DNA of 64,000 nucleotides from Eshraghiella sp964414835 (GCA_964414835.1 CAYPWY010000004.1:46407-110406), one strand, 5' to 3'; positions 17,897-27,804 are shown, counted from the stretch's first letter. The notes: generated by a model from the sequence alone, not told the origin. Translations and numbers: made by a program.

Positions 17897-17913
17897 TATG
17901 TAATCCTTTCAGC

Positions 17914-18186
17914 TTAAATTCTGTGCATTTTATCAAAAATCTCTTCCCTCTGGCATTTGATAACAACGCCTATATCCTCACCGATTTTGTCAAGGTCGCT
18001 TATAACCTGTGAAATATCTTTATCTGACTTATTTGCATCCACAATCATCATCATATTAAAATATTCCTGCACGATTGTCTGTGAAATATCAAGAATATTT
18101 ATATGATTATCTGCAAGGTACATACATACCTTTGCTATGATTCCTACTGTGTCCTTGCCTACTACCGTGATTATTACTTTATTCAT
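17914..18186 (-). CDS. ACT domain protein, UPF0237 family
   Basis: A 90-residue single ACT domain: MNKVIITVVGKDTVGIIAKVC then a second strand-helix unit to residue 85. ACT domains bind small ligands, mostly amino acids, as dimers. The protein resembles the N-terminal ACT of GcvR-type regulators. It is translated from AGGAG 8 bases before its ATG and is followed by the UPF0210 gene at 17 bases, a conserved pair. Ligand not predictable. Confidence 0.92.
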   Translation of the reverse strand: MNKVIITVVGKDTVGIIAKVCMYLADNHINILDISQTIVQEYFNMMMIVDANKSDKDISQVISDLDKIGEDIGVVIKCQREEIFDKMHRI

Positions 18187-18205
18187 TTTCTTTTCTCCTG
18201 CTTTC

Positions 18206-19003
18206 TTATAATGTAATTATATCTGAAGGCACATCCCGTCGTGCCACCTGAATATCAAATTCATCCGCCTTAAATTCGTTGTCACCCAGATTAATCTCCA
18301 TTCTGACTGTCTCATATGCCAAATCAGGAAAATTATTCTCTTTGCTTAGATGTCCCAGAACAATACGGCTGGTTCTGTCACAGAGAAGCTGCCCTAAAAG
18401 CTGTCCGCAGGCTTCATTGGAAAGATGCCCGCGTTGCCCTAATATCCTTTGTTTTAACGGATACGGATAGGGACCATTCAGAAGCATATTTACATCATGA
18501 TTTGCTTCAATCAAAACCGCATCAAGACCTGTAAAATTTTCCACAATCTCTTCATTATAAACGCCCAAATCCGTCACTATGCCCATACGCCTGTCTCCTG
18601 ACCGGAAAACATATGCCACAGGGTTAAGCGCATCATGGGAAACCGATACCGAACATATTTCCAAATCTTTGATTTTGAAAGAGTCTCCCGCTTCTATTGA
18701 GTGATATATACCGTCAGGCATGGCTCCGATATTTTTGTAATGTGATATGTATTCAAGCGTCTCGGCAGTACCATATATCGGTGTTATACAATGTCTTTCA
18801 AAAACACCTATTCCCTTAATATGATCATCATGCTCATGAGTGATAAGCACTGCATCTATGTCTTCCGCCGAAAGCTCAAGCTTTGCCAGACCTTCAAGTA
18901 CCTTTTTTTTGCTTATGCCGTCATCCACCAAAATATGCGTGTTATCTGTTCCTATATAAATACAATTGCCGCTGCTTCCGCTGGCAATACTCATCATACG
19001 CAT
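18206..19003 (-). CDS. MBL-fold metallo-hydrolase, YycJ/WalJ type
   Basis: A 265-residue metallo-beta-lactamase-fold protein. The metal motif THEHDDHIKG is near residue 55, and a further metal-binding region EANHDVNML is at about 170. The start SIASGSSGNCIYI is typical of the YycJ/WalJ group, which has been linked to DNA exonuclease activity and, in Bacillus, lies in the walRK operon; here no walRK is present. Its ATG overlaps the upstream cyclase stop as TAATG, with GGAGGAG inside the cyclase gene, so the two are translationally coupled. Confidence 0.88.
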   Translation of the reverse strand: MRMMSIASGSSGNCIYIGTDNTHILVDDGISKKKVLEGLAKLELSAEDIDAVLITHEHDDHIKGIGVFERHCITPIYGTAETLEYISHYKNIGAMPDGIYHSIEAGDSFKIKDLEICSVSVSHDALNPVAYVFRSGDRRMGIVTDLGVYNEEIVENFTGLDAVLIEANHDVNMLLNGPYPYPLKQRILGQRGHLSNEACGQLLGQLLCDRTSRIVLGHLSKENNFPDLAYETVRMEINLGDNEFKADEFDIQVARRDVPSDIITL

Positions 19004-20724
19004 TATTCTTCTCCTCCGTAGGCACCGTCCACAGTCAGTCGGTCCCTGCCATTCTGTTTTGAATAATACATCGCTTTATCAGCTCTGTCAACAAGCCCCG
19101 GCATATCATCCGTTGTCTCCGGATATGCGGCAACACCCACACTTACTTTTACATTGATGGACTGCCCTTCACTGCTTATAACTGTATTTTTAATACTCTC
19201 ACGCAGATTATTCATAATCTCAACGGTTTCAGCAAGGGTTCTGTTCTCAAATATAACAACAAATTCCTCCCCTCCATATCTGAAGCCGTTGCCGTCATAT
19301 TTACCTGCACATTCTATTATAAGCTCCGATACCATCTTAATTGCCTGGTCTCCAAAAAGATGTCCGTATGTATCATTGATATTTTTGAAATGGTCAATAT
19401 CCAGCATGGCAAGAGCAACTCTCTTGCAGGCTGATTCCTTTCCTACAAAATTATTATTAAAATACAGATTAAGATATCTTCTGTTATATAATCCGCTTAA
19501 GGCATCCCTTACCGACATTTCCTGAACCTTATAATAAAGAGTCAGATTTCGTGCACATACCTCTATCAATCCGAAAATATTATCTAACAGAATCGTTTTC
19601 TCACTAAAAAGATTATATTCCCTGCTGAACATAACATATATGCACGAATGTTGTGAATTATCGGTAACCACCGCCTTGACAGCAACCGAACTTATTTTCT
19701 TGTTGGAGAAAAACGGAAACTCATCATAGGATATATCATCCTGTATAAAATGACTTCCGACTTCCTTGTGCTCATAAAAGAAAGCATCACTTAGGAAAAA
19801 GTCCATAAATTGCATCAAATCCTCTTCGTTATTAAAGAACTCCTCAATTCCGCTGTTGTATTTTTCCCTGAGTTTTTTATTGCGGAAAATAAGCCCGGAA
19901 AATTCCAGCTTAAAACTATCTCTAAAAATCTCTTTGGATTTAGCCATAAGCTCATGAAGGTCAAAAGGTGACAGCAGTAATCTCATAAATCTGTTTTGCA
20001 GATCATTGTCAGCATTAACGTTCTTGATTCTTCTGTAAGCCTCTTCAAGCTCAAATTTTTTGATTCCTAACTGCTCGTTAGCCTCCCTTATAATCCTCTG
20101 ACCTTCACTGATTTCCTCAGACCTGTCCTTGGCACGGTCCAACATTCTGTCCTTTGAAAAAATGCATTGGTCATAATATTTCTGCATCCTTCCAAAAAAC
20201 TCCGATACAGCTAGCGTTATCATAAATGATATTATGCCCAATACCACATAGTATACACAATGAGTTGTATAATCGTCTGTGCCCGAAAATAAAACGCCAA
20301 TAGCCTTGATTACAAATGACACCTGACCTATAAATGAAACCTTAAACTTATTGCCGTTGTCCGTAAGGTCAAACAAATATATGGTCTCAATCATAAACAT
20401 AGCATAGAATAAAACGGCAAACACGTCGCTCATTCCGCCGACGCCGTTGCTCCCCACATCGCTTATAGACAGCCCCACAATCGCCATTTCTGCAAAACGC
20501 AATATCATTAATAATACATACTTATGAAAAAAGGTAAAGTACGCAAAAAATATATCAACAAGAAGCACTCCGCATATAACAACACACGGCAGATATTTCA
20601 AGCCTGCATTGCCATTGTTTATAACCAAGCCATTAGCAATAAACAGCAGCATGGCAACAAGAAGACCTATATGTCTCCTTGAAAAAACTGATTGTAATTC
20701 TAAAAGTCGTTCTTTATTCTGCAT
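19003..20724 (-). CDS. Membrane diguanylate cyclase (GGEEF)
   Basis: A 573-residue signalling protein. About six membrane spans cover residues 17-175, a coiled-coil linker about 190-240, a GAF-like region about 250-400, and a GGDEF domain 405-565 with RDALSGLYNRRYL, LDIDHFKNIND and the active-site GGEEF at 484-488. It should make c-di-GMP from two GTP. The inhibitory RxxD site five residues before the motif is absent (KYDG there), so product inhibition is probably weak. It is coupled to the metallo-hydrolase gene and 22 bases after the FtsA-like gene. Confidence 0.93.
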   Translation of the reverse strand: MQNKERLLELQSVFSRRHIGLLVAMLLFIANGLVINNGNAGLKYLPCVVICGVLLVDIFFAYFTFFHKYVLLMILRFAEMAIVGLSISDVGSNGVGGMSDVFAVLFYAMFMIETIYLFDLTDNGNKFKVSFIGQVSFVIKAIGVLFSGTDDYTTHCVYYVVLGIISFMITLAVSEFFGRMQKYYDQCIFSKDRMLDRAKDRSEEISEGQRIIREANEQLGIKKFELEEAYRRIKNVNADNDLQNRFMRLLLSPFDLHELMAKSKEIFRDSFKLEFSGLIFRNKKLREKYNSGIEEFFNNEEDLMQFMDFFLSDAFFYEHKEVGSHFIQDDISYDEFPFFSNKKISSVAVKAVVTDNSQHSCIYVMFSREYNLFSEKTILLDNIFGLIEVCARNLTLYYKVQEMSVRDALSGLYNRRYLNLYFNNNFVGKESACKRVALAMLDIDHFKNINDTYGHLFGDQAIKMVSELIIECAGKYDGNGFRYGGEEFVVIFENRTLAETVEIMNNLRESIKNTVISSEGQSINVKVSVGVAAYPETTDDMPGLVDRADKAMYYSKQNGRDRLTVDGAYGGEE

Positions 20725-20746
20725 TTTATCTATTCCTTAAACAATT

Positions 20747-22828
20747 TTATCCCAGCGGTTCTCCCACCCAGTATAACTCAATATTGTCCCCTGCATTGAC
20801 TGGTGCTATAAAGTTTACCTTTTCTCCGTTGATTGCCGTAACAAGCTCTCTTCCGCCCATTTTGGACATATCAAACGGATAAAAATCAAGCACGTCCACA
20901 AATGTATATTTCTGCTTGTTTTTGAGAACAACAGGTTTACCGTTGACCGTAATATGTATATCCTGCGTTAATGCTTCGAAAGGTCGGCTTTTTACCGTCT
21001 TTTCTTTAGGTTTTACATCATGTACAACCGTATTTACGCCGTCATCATCCTTATCTGCATATTCACTTTCATCAGGAATTACGGTATATTTTACATTGAA
21101 ATTCTCATATACCTTGGTATCCTTGTCTGCAGGTTCGTTATTGACTGTGACCTGTATATTATCAAGCCGTATGTCCAGAAACTTAAACAGCTGCTCAAGT
21201 GTATAGTAATTTTCCATGACGATTTTGTCATCCGCTTTGATAACATACGAACCGTTATGCAGTTCACCGTTGACATAGGCAAACTTAGGGCAGCCCACAT
21301 TAAGTCCGTTTATATTAAAGTTAACCTCGGCTTTGAATTCCTGCATGTCTCCTATAGTCATAACACTGTCGCTTCCCACGGTGGACTCCTCAATGTCAAT
21401 ATAATCATTCTTATCAATGTGAGTATTCATGCTTGCCGGTTTGCCGTTCTTAAAAATCTTAGCCGGTTCTCCTGATTCGCCCCTTATCATTCTGGCAGCC
21501 CCGTTAAGTGTATAATTAATCGGTGCCGGTCTTCTCGGAAACAGCTTTTCATTGGGATAGCCCGCCTGCATTATGGCATCTATGACGGTAAGGCTGCTGT
21601 TATCATAAAGTTTGATTCGTTCTCCGTTAACCGTCACATATATAAAATTATTCTTCTGGTTGTAATAATTAACACATATTCCGATAGGCGTAACAAAAAG
21701 AGGGTCTTTTTTAACATTATCTACTGCAAATTCAATATCTCCCAGAACCTCCTTACCCCTGAGAGCCACTCTCTCATTGGGCAATGCAAGCTTGGAGGCA
21801 AGCGACTTGGTAAATCCCGGTATTTTTCCGCCTCCGCCTACTACAAACACTGCGCTTACAGGCTTGTCCCCGTTAAGCTCAACTATTTTGTCGGCAACAT
21901 CCTGCGCTATTCTGTCCGTAACCGGCGTTGTTATATCTATAACCTCTGACGGAGATACGGATATTTTAGTTCCCATAATATCTTTAAATACTATCTGCTT
22001 CTTGGTATTTCCTGCTGACATTTTGATTTTCTCAGCCTGTGAAAAGTCCACAAGATAATGCTTTGCTATTATTTCCGAAATCTCATCGCCTGCATACGGT
22101 ATCATTCCATAAGCAACAATGCTTCCGTCCCTTGTTATACATATATCGGATGTTCCTGCCCCCACATCCACCAGGGCAATATTAAGCAGTCTGTACTGCT
22201 CCGGAATGGCAACATTCATAGCCGCAATAGGCTCCAATGTAAGATTAGCCACCTCAAGACCTGCTCCCTCAACTGCTGCATACAATCCGTCAACAACCTC
22301 CTCCGGCAGAAAAGTCGCCAGCAAATCTACGGCTATGCGGCTTCCCTTGTGACCTTCAAGATTGCCTATTTCGTAATCATTTATGTAATATTTCACCGGC
22401 GTATATCCCACACAATAGAAATCAACTTTATCTTCGTCCTGATTAATCTGTCTGTGTGCAAGTTCTACTCCCGAAAAATCCAGATTATATATGTCCTCGT
22501 CAGTTACTCTATGTTCTTCCTCAAACTCCATAACCGATTTAACGGTTATGGTTCTCAGCACTCTTCCGGCAGCAGCAATACATACATTAACAAGAGGTCT
22601 TCCTATTTTCTTCTCAAGGGATGATTTTACAACCTGTATCTCCTCCGTGACCTTGCCAATATCATGCACCTGACCATCCAGCATAGCTCTGGTGTCATGC
22701 TCCTTAATCTCCATGGCAATGACATGGAATCCCCGCGAATCCATATATCCAACTGTTCCAACAATACTTCTTGTTCCTATGTCAAGTCCGAATACAAACT
22801 GCTCCGGACACCTAATTGTCTCTGACAT
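20747..22828 (-). CDS. Extended FtsA-like ATPase with C-terminal repeat region
   Basis: A 693-residue protein. The first 400 residues are an actin/Hsp70-type ATPase of the FtsA family: LDIGTRSIVGTVG (phosphate 1), DVGAGTSDICI (phosphate 2) and VVGGGGKIPG (adenosine). FtsA is normally about 420 residues; here about 290 extra residues carry at least two, perhaps three, repeats of a VNG-start beta-rich unit (IYVTVNGERIKL, IHITVNGKPVVL). It has no amphipathic C-terminal helix and ftsZ is not nearby. I start at the second ATG, 6 bases after GGAGG. Role in division or assembly is unproven. Confidence 0.85.
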   Translation of the reverse strand: MSETIRCPEQFVFGLDIGTRSIVGTVGYMDSRGFHVIAMEIKEHDTRAMLDGQVHDIGKVTEEIQVVKSSLEKKIGRPLVNVCIAAAGRVLRTITVKSVMEFEEEHRVTDEDIYNLDFSGVELAHRQINQDEDKVDFYCVGYTPVKYYINDYEIGNLEGHKGSRIAVDLLATFLPEEVVDGLYAAVEGAGLEVANLTLEPIAAMNVAIPEQYRLLNIALVDVGAGTSDICITRDGSIVAYGMIPYAGDEISEIIAKHYLVDFSQAEKIKMSAGNTKKQIVFKDIMGTKISVSPSEVIDITTPVTDRIAQDVADKIVELNGDKPVSAVFVVGGGGKIPGFTKSLASKLALPNERVALRGKEVLGDIEFAVDNVKKDPLFVTPIGICVNYYNQKNNFIYVTVNGERIKLYDNSSLTVIDAIMQAGYPNEKLFPRRPAPINYTLNGAARMIRGESGEPAKIFKNGKPASMNTHIDKNDYIDIEESTVGSDSVMTIGDMQEFKAEVNFNINGLNVGCPKFAYVNGELHNGSYVIKADDKIVMENYYTLEQLFKFLDIRLDNIQVTVNNEPADKDTKVYENFNVKYTVIPDESEYADKDDDGVNTVVHDVKPKEKTVKSRPFEALTQDIHITVNGKPVVLKNKQKYTFVDVLDFYPFDMSKMGGRELVTAINGEKVNFIAPVNAGDNIELYWVGEPLG

Positions 22829-22878
22829 TTCCATCCTCCGGAGGGCATATTAACCCATATAGTAAAATCATATCACAT

Positions 22879-23475
22879 TCACGCATATTCTTCCAGTTTA
22901 TTTTTCAGTATATCATAAGTATTTTCAATGGATTTTCCTGTGTCGATAATGAAATCGCAATGTTTTCTGAAATCATCATCACTCATCTGGCTGTCAAAAA
23001 TCCCGTCTATTTTAGAACGGGAATAGCCTCTCTGGGCTATCAGTCTTTCACGCCTGACATCTGCATCGGCATACACATACCATAATTCATCACATATTTC
23101 ATCATATTTGTTTTCAATCAAAAGCGCGGCCTCAACAAAAACAAAATCGTATGCATTGCTGTTTCCGGCATTTTTTATCTCATTATATACTGCATTATTA
23201 ACGGCAGGGTGCACCGCACCATTCCACTTTGCACGCACCGCATCATCCGCATATATTATTGAAGCAATATGCTCCTTATTGAGCCTTCCAAAGCTGTCGT
23301 ATGCATTATCTCCGAATAACTGCAATGCTTGGTCTGTAAGCGGTCCCCCATAATTCATCATTTCCTTTGCCACATCATCTGCCATTATTATTTTACATCT
23401 GCAAAGCTTCTCAAGCATATGGAGAACCGTTGATTTTCCGGCGCCGACCCCGCCTGTAACACCTATAATTCTCAT
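22879..23475 (-). CDS. coaE: Dephospho-CoA kinase
   Basis: A 198-residue P-loop kinase for the last step of CoA synthesis, phosphorylating the 3'-OH of dephospho-CoA. Walker A is GVTGGVGAGKST at residues 5-16, with the lid-region arginines in RRERLIAQRGYSR. Length is standard. Its ATG shares an A with the polA stop (TAATG at 23473-23477), so it is translationally coupled to polA, a common clostridial and Bacillus neighbour. Confidence 0.96.
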   Translation of the reverse strand: MRIIGVTGGVGAGKSTVLHMLEKLCRCKIIMADDVAKEMMNYGGPLTDQALQLFGDNAYDSFGRLNKEHIASIIYADDAVRAKWNGAVHPAVNNAVYNEIKNAGNSNAYDFVFVEAALLIENKYDEICDELWYVYADADVRRERLIAQRGYSRSKIDGIFDSQMSDDDFRKHCDFIIDTGKSIENTYDILKNKLEEYA

Positions 23476-26111
23476 TATTTTGCCTCGTACCAGTTATTTC
23501 CCCTATGAACATCCACCTCCAAAGGCACTTTTAAATCTGCTGCGTTCTGCATTTCTTCCTCCAATATGCGCCTTACGTCTTCCTCTTCACCATTGACTGT
23601 TTCTATAAGAAGTTCATCATGTATCTGTAAAATAAGTCTTGATTTAAGGTTCTCTTTGAAAAGCCTGCTGTACACATTAATCATTGCTATCTTGATAATA
23701 TCCGCTGCGGTTCCCTGAAGCGGTGAATTCATGGCTATACGCTCGCCGAACTGCCTTTGCATAAAATTACCGGAGCTAAGCTCAGGAACAGGTCTTCTTC
23801 TGCCGTAAAGGGTTTCAGCGTATCCCTTTTCTCTGGCATTTACAACCAAATCATTGAGATACTGCTTAATTGACGGATATGTTTTAAAATACTCGTCAAT
23901 ATACTCCTTTGCTTCCTGCTTAGATATGCTTAAATCCCTGCTTAATCCAAAAGAGCTTATTCCATACACGATGCCGAAATTAACCGCCTTTGCGTTGCTT
24001 CTCTGGGTCTGTGTAACCTGCTCAATAGGTGTCTTAAACACCTTGGAGGCGGTAATTTTATGAATATCGCTGTCCTCCCTGTAAGCATTTATAAGAGCTT
24101 CATCAGCCGACATATGTGCCAGAAGCCTTAATTCAATCTGTGAATAATCGGCATCCGTAAAACTGCACCCGTCCTTGGGAATAAATACCTTTCTTATCTG
24201 TCTTCCTATATCAATCCTGATTGGAATATTCTGGAGATTAGGCTCTGTACTGCTTATTCTGCCTGTTGCGGTTATGGTCTGATTGAATGTGCCGTGAATC
24301 CTTCCGTCATCACATATATAATCAGCCAGCCCATCCGCATAGGTTGATTTCAGCTTGGCAAGTGTTCTGTACTCAAGAACATCACTTACAATCGGATACT
24401 CCGGAGCAAGCTTTTCAAGGACATCCGCCGAAGTGGAATAACCTGTTTTGGTCTTCTTACCGCCTTTAAGCCCCATTTTGTCAAAAAGGATTTCACCTAA
24501 CTGTTTTGGTGAATTGATATTAAATTCGCAGCCTGCCTCTTCATATATCTTAGACTTAAGAACTTCTATCCTGACTGCAAGCTCATCTCCATAGGTCTTA
24601 AGAGCCTGACGGTTCACACGGATTCCATCACGCTCCATACTTCTGAGTACATATATTATCGGAAGCTCTATACGGCTGTATACATTAATCATTCCCATGG
24701 ACTCCAGCCTGCTGTGCACAGGCTCATATGCAGTATATGCAGTATATGCATCATAACAGCATATCTGCATAAGCTTATCCGTTTCAGTCTCATAAAGCTC
24801 TTTAACGCTTTTTTTACCTGCAATGGATTTTACATCCGGAAAAGATTTTCCAAGATACTCTGATGCAATATCTTCATATGTGTAAGAATCCTTAAGAGGA
24901 TTGATAAGATATGACATAACCGCAATGTCGTCTATGTTATAATTTATATTCTCATCAATAAAATCCGTCTGAGGCTTCAAATTTATGGCATATAAATGTG
25001 TATTTTGGGAAAGCCAATGGAGCTTATCAGCAAGGAATTCCTCTGTGATAAAGCCCTCAACACTAATGTAAAATATTCTGTCATCACCGACAGCAAGAGC
25101 TGCTCCATATAAATTGCCGTCATATACGGCCAGACTGATTCCTGCCTTGCCCTCATCCCTGCAAAGCCCTATAATCTCCTCCGCTCTTGCATAATCACTT
25201 ATCATCTCGAATTTGTTATCCGGCAGACTGTCACCATTTACCTCTATCCCGTCAAACTTCTTCAAAAGTGATTTTAATTCAAGCCTCCTGAATATATCAA
25301 ATGCCTGACTTGTAAAAAGATTGTCTATATGTGCATCAGATATATCAAATTCAACCGGTGCATCCGTATTGATTGTTGCAAGCTTTTTGCTCATGACAGC
25401 CATATCGTAATGTTCTCCAAGGCTGTTGCGCGCCTTGGCAGGCGTAATATTTTCAACATCCTCATATGCCGCCTCTATGGACTTATATTTTGATATTATG
25501 GCTGTTGCCGTCTTCTCTCCTATACCCGGAACTCCCGGAATATTGTCGGAAGTATCACCCATGAGAGCCTTCAGGTCAATAAACTCAGCAGGCGTAACTC
25601 CGTATTTATTCAGGACATCTTCCGGATAATAATTTTCTATTATAGTCTGCCCTTTAACAGTCTTTGGCAGACGTACCTTAATATGCGTATCAGCCAGCTG
25701 CAGCAAATCCCTGTCTCCCGAAAGTATGGAAACCTCGTAGCCTGCCGTCTGGCTTCGCTTGGAAAGCGTACCGAGTATATCATCAGCTTCATAGCCCTCA
25801 AGCGTAATTACAGGTATCGTCATAGCCTGAAGGATTTCTTTGATGATTGGCACCTGCTCATGAAGTTCTTCCGGCATTGGCTTGCGCGTACCTTTGTATT
25901 CTGAGTAAAGCTTATGCCTGAAGGTAGGTGCCTTTAAATCAAATGCAACTGCTATATAATCTGCCTTTTCATCATCCAGCGCTTTAAGCATTATATTAAT
26001 AAATCCATATACCGCATTGGTATGGATTCCCTGATGATTGGTAAGCATCGGAACACCGTAAAACGCCCTGTTAAGTATACTGTGTCCATCTATTAAAAGT
26101 ATTTTTTTCAT
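23475..26111 (-). CDS. polA: DNA polymerase I
   Basis: A 878-residue family A polymerase. The N-terminal 5'-3' exonuclease (LLIDGHSILNRAFYG, EADDILGTL, SGDRDLLQL) is intact. The middle domain has the fold of a 3'-5' exonuclease but the first acidic motif is replaced (GISLAVYDGNLYG instead of FDTET), so proofreading is predicted absent. Polymerase motifs A DYSQIELRLLAH, B RSNAKAVNFGIVYG and C QIHDELLIE are intact. I start at MKKILLIDG with GAGGAG upstream; the longer frame overlaps the preceding gene. Confidence 0.97.
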   Translation of the reverse strand: MKKILLIDGHSILNRAFYGVPMLTNHQGIHTNAVYGFINIMLKALDDEKADYIAVAFDLKAPTFRHKLYSEYKGTRKPMPEELHEQVPIIKEILQAMTIPVITLEGYEADDILGTLSKRSQTAGYEVSILSGDRDLLQLADTHIKVRLPKTVKGQTIIENYYPEDVLNKYGVTPAEFIDLKALMGDTSDNIPGVPGIGEKTATAIISKYKSIEAAYEDVENITPAKARNSLGEHYDMAVMSKKLATINTDAPVEFDISDAHIDNLFTSQAFDIFRRLELKSLLKKFDGIEVNGDSLPDNKFEMISDYARAEEIIGLCRDEGKAGISLAVYDGNLYGAALAVGDDRIFYISVEGFITEEFLADKLHWLSQNTHLYAINLKPQTDFIDENINYNIDDIAVMSYLINPLKDSYTYEDIASEYLGKSFPDVKSIAGKKSVKELYETETDKLMQICCYDAYTAYTAYEPVHSRLESMGMINVYSRIELPIIYVLRSMERDGIRVNRQALKTYGDELAVRIEVLKSKIYEEAGCEFNINSPKQLGEILFDKMGLKGGKKTKTGYSTSADVLEKLAPEYPIVSDVLEYRTLAKLKSTYADGLADYICDDGRIHGTFNQTITATGRISSTEPNLQNIPIRIDIGRQIRKVFIPKDGCSFTDADYSQIELRLLAHMSADEALINAYREDSDIHKITASKVFKTPIEQVTQTQRSNAKAVNFGIVYGISSFGLSRDLSISKQEAKEYIDEYFKTYPSIKQYLNDLVVNAREKGYAETLYGRRRPVPELSSGNFMQRQFGERIAMNSPLQGTAADIIKIAMINVYSRLFKENLKSRLILQIHDELLIETVNGEEEDVRRILEEEMQNAADLKVPLEVDVHRGNNWYEAK

Positions 26112-26130
26112 ATGGTATAAACTCCTCAAT

Positions 26131-26463
26131 CTATAAAAAGAACTTAAACAGCACATATATGAAAGAACCTACGATAGCTGTATATGCAGTAAGCTGTGTC
26201 AACACAAAAACGGAACGGTATATATTGAAATAGCGCTGCCTTTTTTCCATGTTCTTTATATTATTTTCCAGCTGTCCTATAAAATCCACTGCGCTTTCGT
26301 CCTCATCATCACCCAGTCCATAGCGAAGGATATAGTGAATTTCCAGCTCCTCATAGCAGTCCTTGCATGTATTTACATGCTCAAGCACTTCACTGATATA
26401 TTCATCAGGCACAGTGTTGCCTACAATATCCGGTATTAACTTTTGAAAATCACTGCACTTCAT
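26131..26463 (-). CDS. Small membrane protein with zinc-finger-like N-terminus
   Basis: A 110-residue protein. The N-terminus has the anti-sigma (zf-HC2-like) signature, an early Cys plus HVNTCKDC, a possible HxxxCxxC zinc site; a charged linker and one C-terminal membrane span (VLTQLTAYTAIVGSFIYVLF) follow. Such proteins often inhibit an ECF sigma factor, but no sigma gene is adjacent; polA follows by 19 bases. It is the first gene of the polA-coaE transcript behind a promoter at 26490-26518. Function unknown. Confidence 0.75.
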   Translation of the reverse strand: MKCSDFQKLIPDIVGNTVPDEYISEVLEHVNTCKDCYEELEIHYILRYGLGDDEDESAVDFIGQLENNIKNMEKRQRYFNIYRSVFVLTQLTAYTAIVGSFIYVLFKFFL

Positions 26464-26489
26464 AAATATACCTCACAATTTTACACTTT

Positions 26490-26518
26490 ATTATATCTAA
26501 TTATGAGGATTTTTTCAA
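26490..26518 (-). promoter_or_regulatory. Sigma-A-type promoter of the zinc-finger gene, polA and coaE
   Basis: TTGAAA (26513-26518), 17-base spacer, exact TATAAT (26490-26495) on the minus strand, 27 bases before the zinc-finger gene start and just after the spoIVB stop. Confidence 0.7.
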
Positions 26519-26532
26519 CATCAACACAAAAG

Positions 26533-27780
26533 TTAATGCTCTAACATTTTTTCAATAAATATTCCGTAGCCTTTTTCCGGTTCATTGACAAAAACATGTG
26601 TGACCGCTCCTATTACTTTTCCGTTTTGTATTATTGGTGAGCCTGACATTCCCTGAATTATACCGTTAGTTGTACTTAACAGTTCTTCATCTGTCACTTG
26701 AAAAATAATCCCTTTATTTTCATATTCATCTGAATACTGAACATCTGTGATTTCAATTTCATAGTCCTTTACTTCTCCGCACACAAATGTTCTTATATAT
26801 GCCAAGCCTTCCTCAATATCCTGCTTATATGCCACATTCATATACACTTTATCAACATATGCAAATATTTTGTCATTTGCGGTTCCATACACTCCTATGT
26901 CGCAGTTCTCATCAATTTCCCCTATAAGGTTCTCATCACTATAATTTATTGAACCAATGACTTCTCCCGGCTTCCCCTCGCTTCCTTTTACAATGTTCCA
27001 TATCTGAGCTGTATAAAGTGTTCCCGACTCGATTTCAACAAGCTTACCTGTCTGGCTGTCACTTATGGCATGGCCTAATGTGCCGAAACTGTTATTTTCA
27101 TCAATATATGTCAATGTCCCCAGCCCCTGACAGTCATCACGAACCCATACACCGATTTTATATGTTCCCTCTGAATCCTTTACAGGCTTTATTTTCACAT
27201 CGAAATTTTCACTGTCACGTCTTATTGACAGTTTCACATAATCATTTCCGCCTTTTTCGACAGCCTCCATAAGCTCACGAATCGTCCCCACTTTTTCATC
27301 ATTGACAGCGCATATATAGTCGCCTGCCTGCAAAATTCCTCTGGCAGGTGCTTCATATACACCGGCACTTGTAGTAACATCACCTGTGTCCACCACATAA
27401 ACGCCATCAGTTTCAATAAAAATCCCCACAGGAATTCCGCAAGCCACAACCGAGCGGCTTTCACCAACCGAAACAGTTATATCCTTTATTTTAATAACTC
27501 CGAACAAATTTACCGAAAGCTGGTAATCGGAAACCTCGCCTGAATTAATTGTAAGAGGCTCCATCAAATTGACAGACACAGCTACTGCCTCTCCATCATC
27601 CGGTTCACTGTTTACCGTTCCCACAAAGGGAAGCTCGATATTTATTGTTCCATCTGAATATGAATCAAGATATATCCTGTCCGGTATATTCTTTTTAATG
27701 TAGCTTATATAATATACAACTCCGATTCCCAATGCTGACAGGAGAAAACATACCAAAAATAATCTATATATTTTTTTCAT
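26533..27780 (-). CDS. spoIVB: SpoIVB peptidase
   Basis: A 415-residue secreted serine peptidase of forespores. An N-terminal membrane anchor (LFLVCFLLSALGIGVVYYI) is followed by a PDZ domain (about 110-190) and an S55 peptidase domain with GTLGHAISD (catalytic His) and GMSGSPIIQ (catalytic Ser). In Bacillus it cleaves SpoIVFA to release sigma-K activation. I start at the ATG at 27780 with GGAGG upstream. A sigma-G-like promoter lies in front, with a terminator hairpin between promoter and start. Confidence 0.94.
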   Translation of the reverse strand: MKKIYRLFLVCFLLSALGIGVVYYISYIKKNIPDRIYLDSYSDGTINIELPFVGTVNSEPDDGEAVAVSVNLMEPLTINSGEVSDYQLSVNLFGVIKIKDITVSVGESRSVVACGIPVGIFIETDGVYVVDTGDVTTSAGVYEAPARGILQAGDYICAVNDEKVGTIRELMEAVEKGGNDYVKLSIRRDSENFDVKIKPVKDSEGTYKIGVWVRDDCQGLGTLTYIDENNSFGTLGHAISDSQTGKLVEIESGTLYTAQIWNIVKGSEGKPGEVIGSINYSDENLIGEIDENCDIGVYGTANDKIFAYVDKVYMNVAYKQDIEEGLAYIRTFVCGEVKDYEIEITDVQYSDEYENKGIIFQVTDEELLSTTNGIIQGMSGSPIIQNGKVIGAVTHVFVNEPEKGYGIFIEKMLEH

Positions 27781-27804
27781 ACTGACCTCCATACATCTAT
27801 ACCG

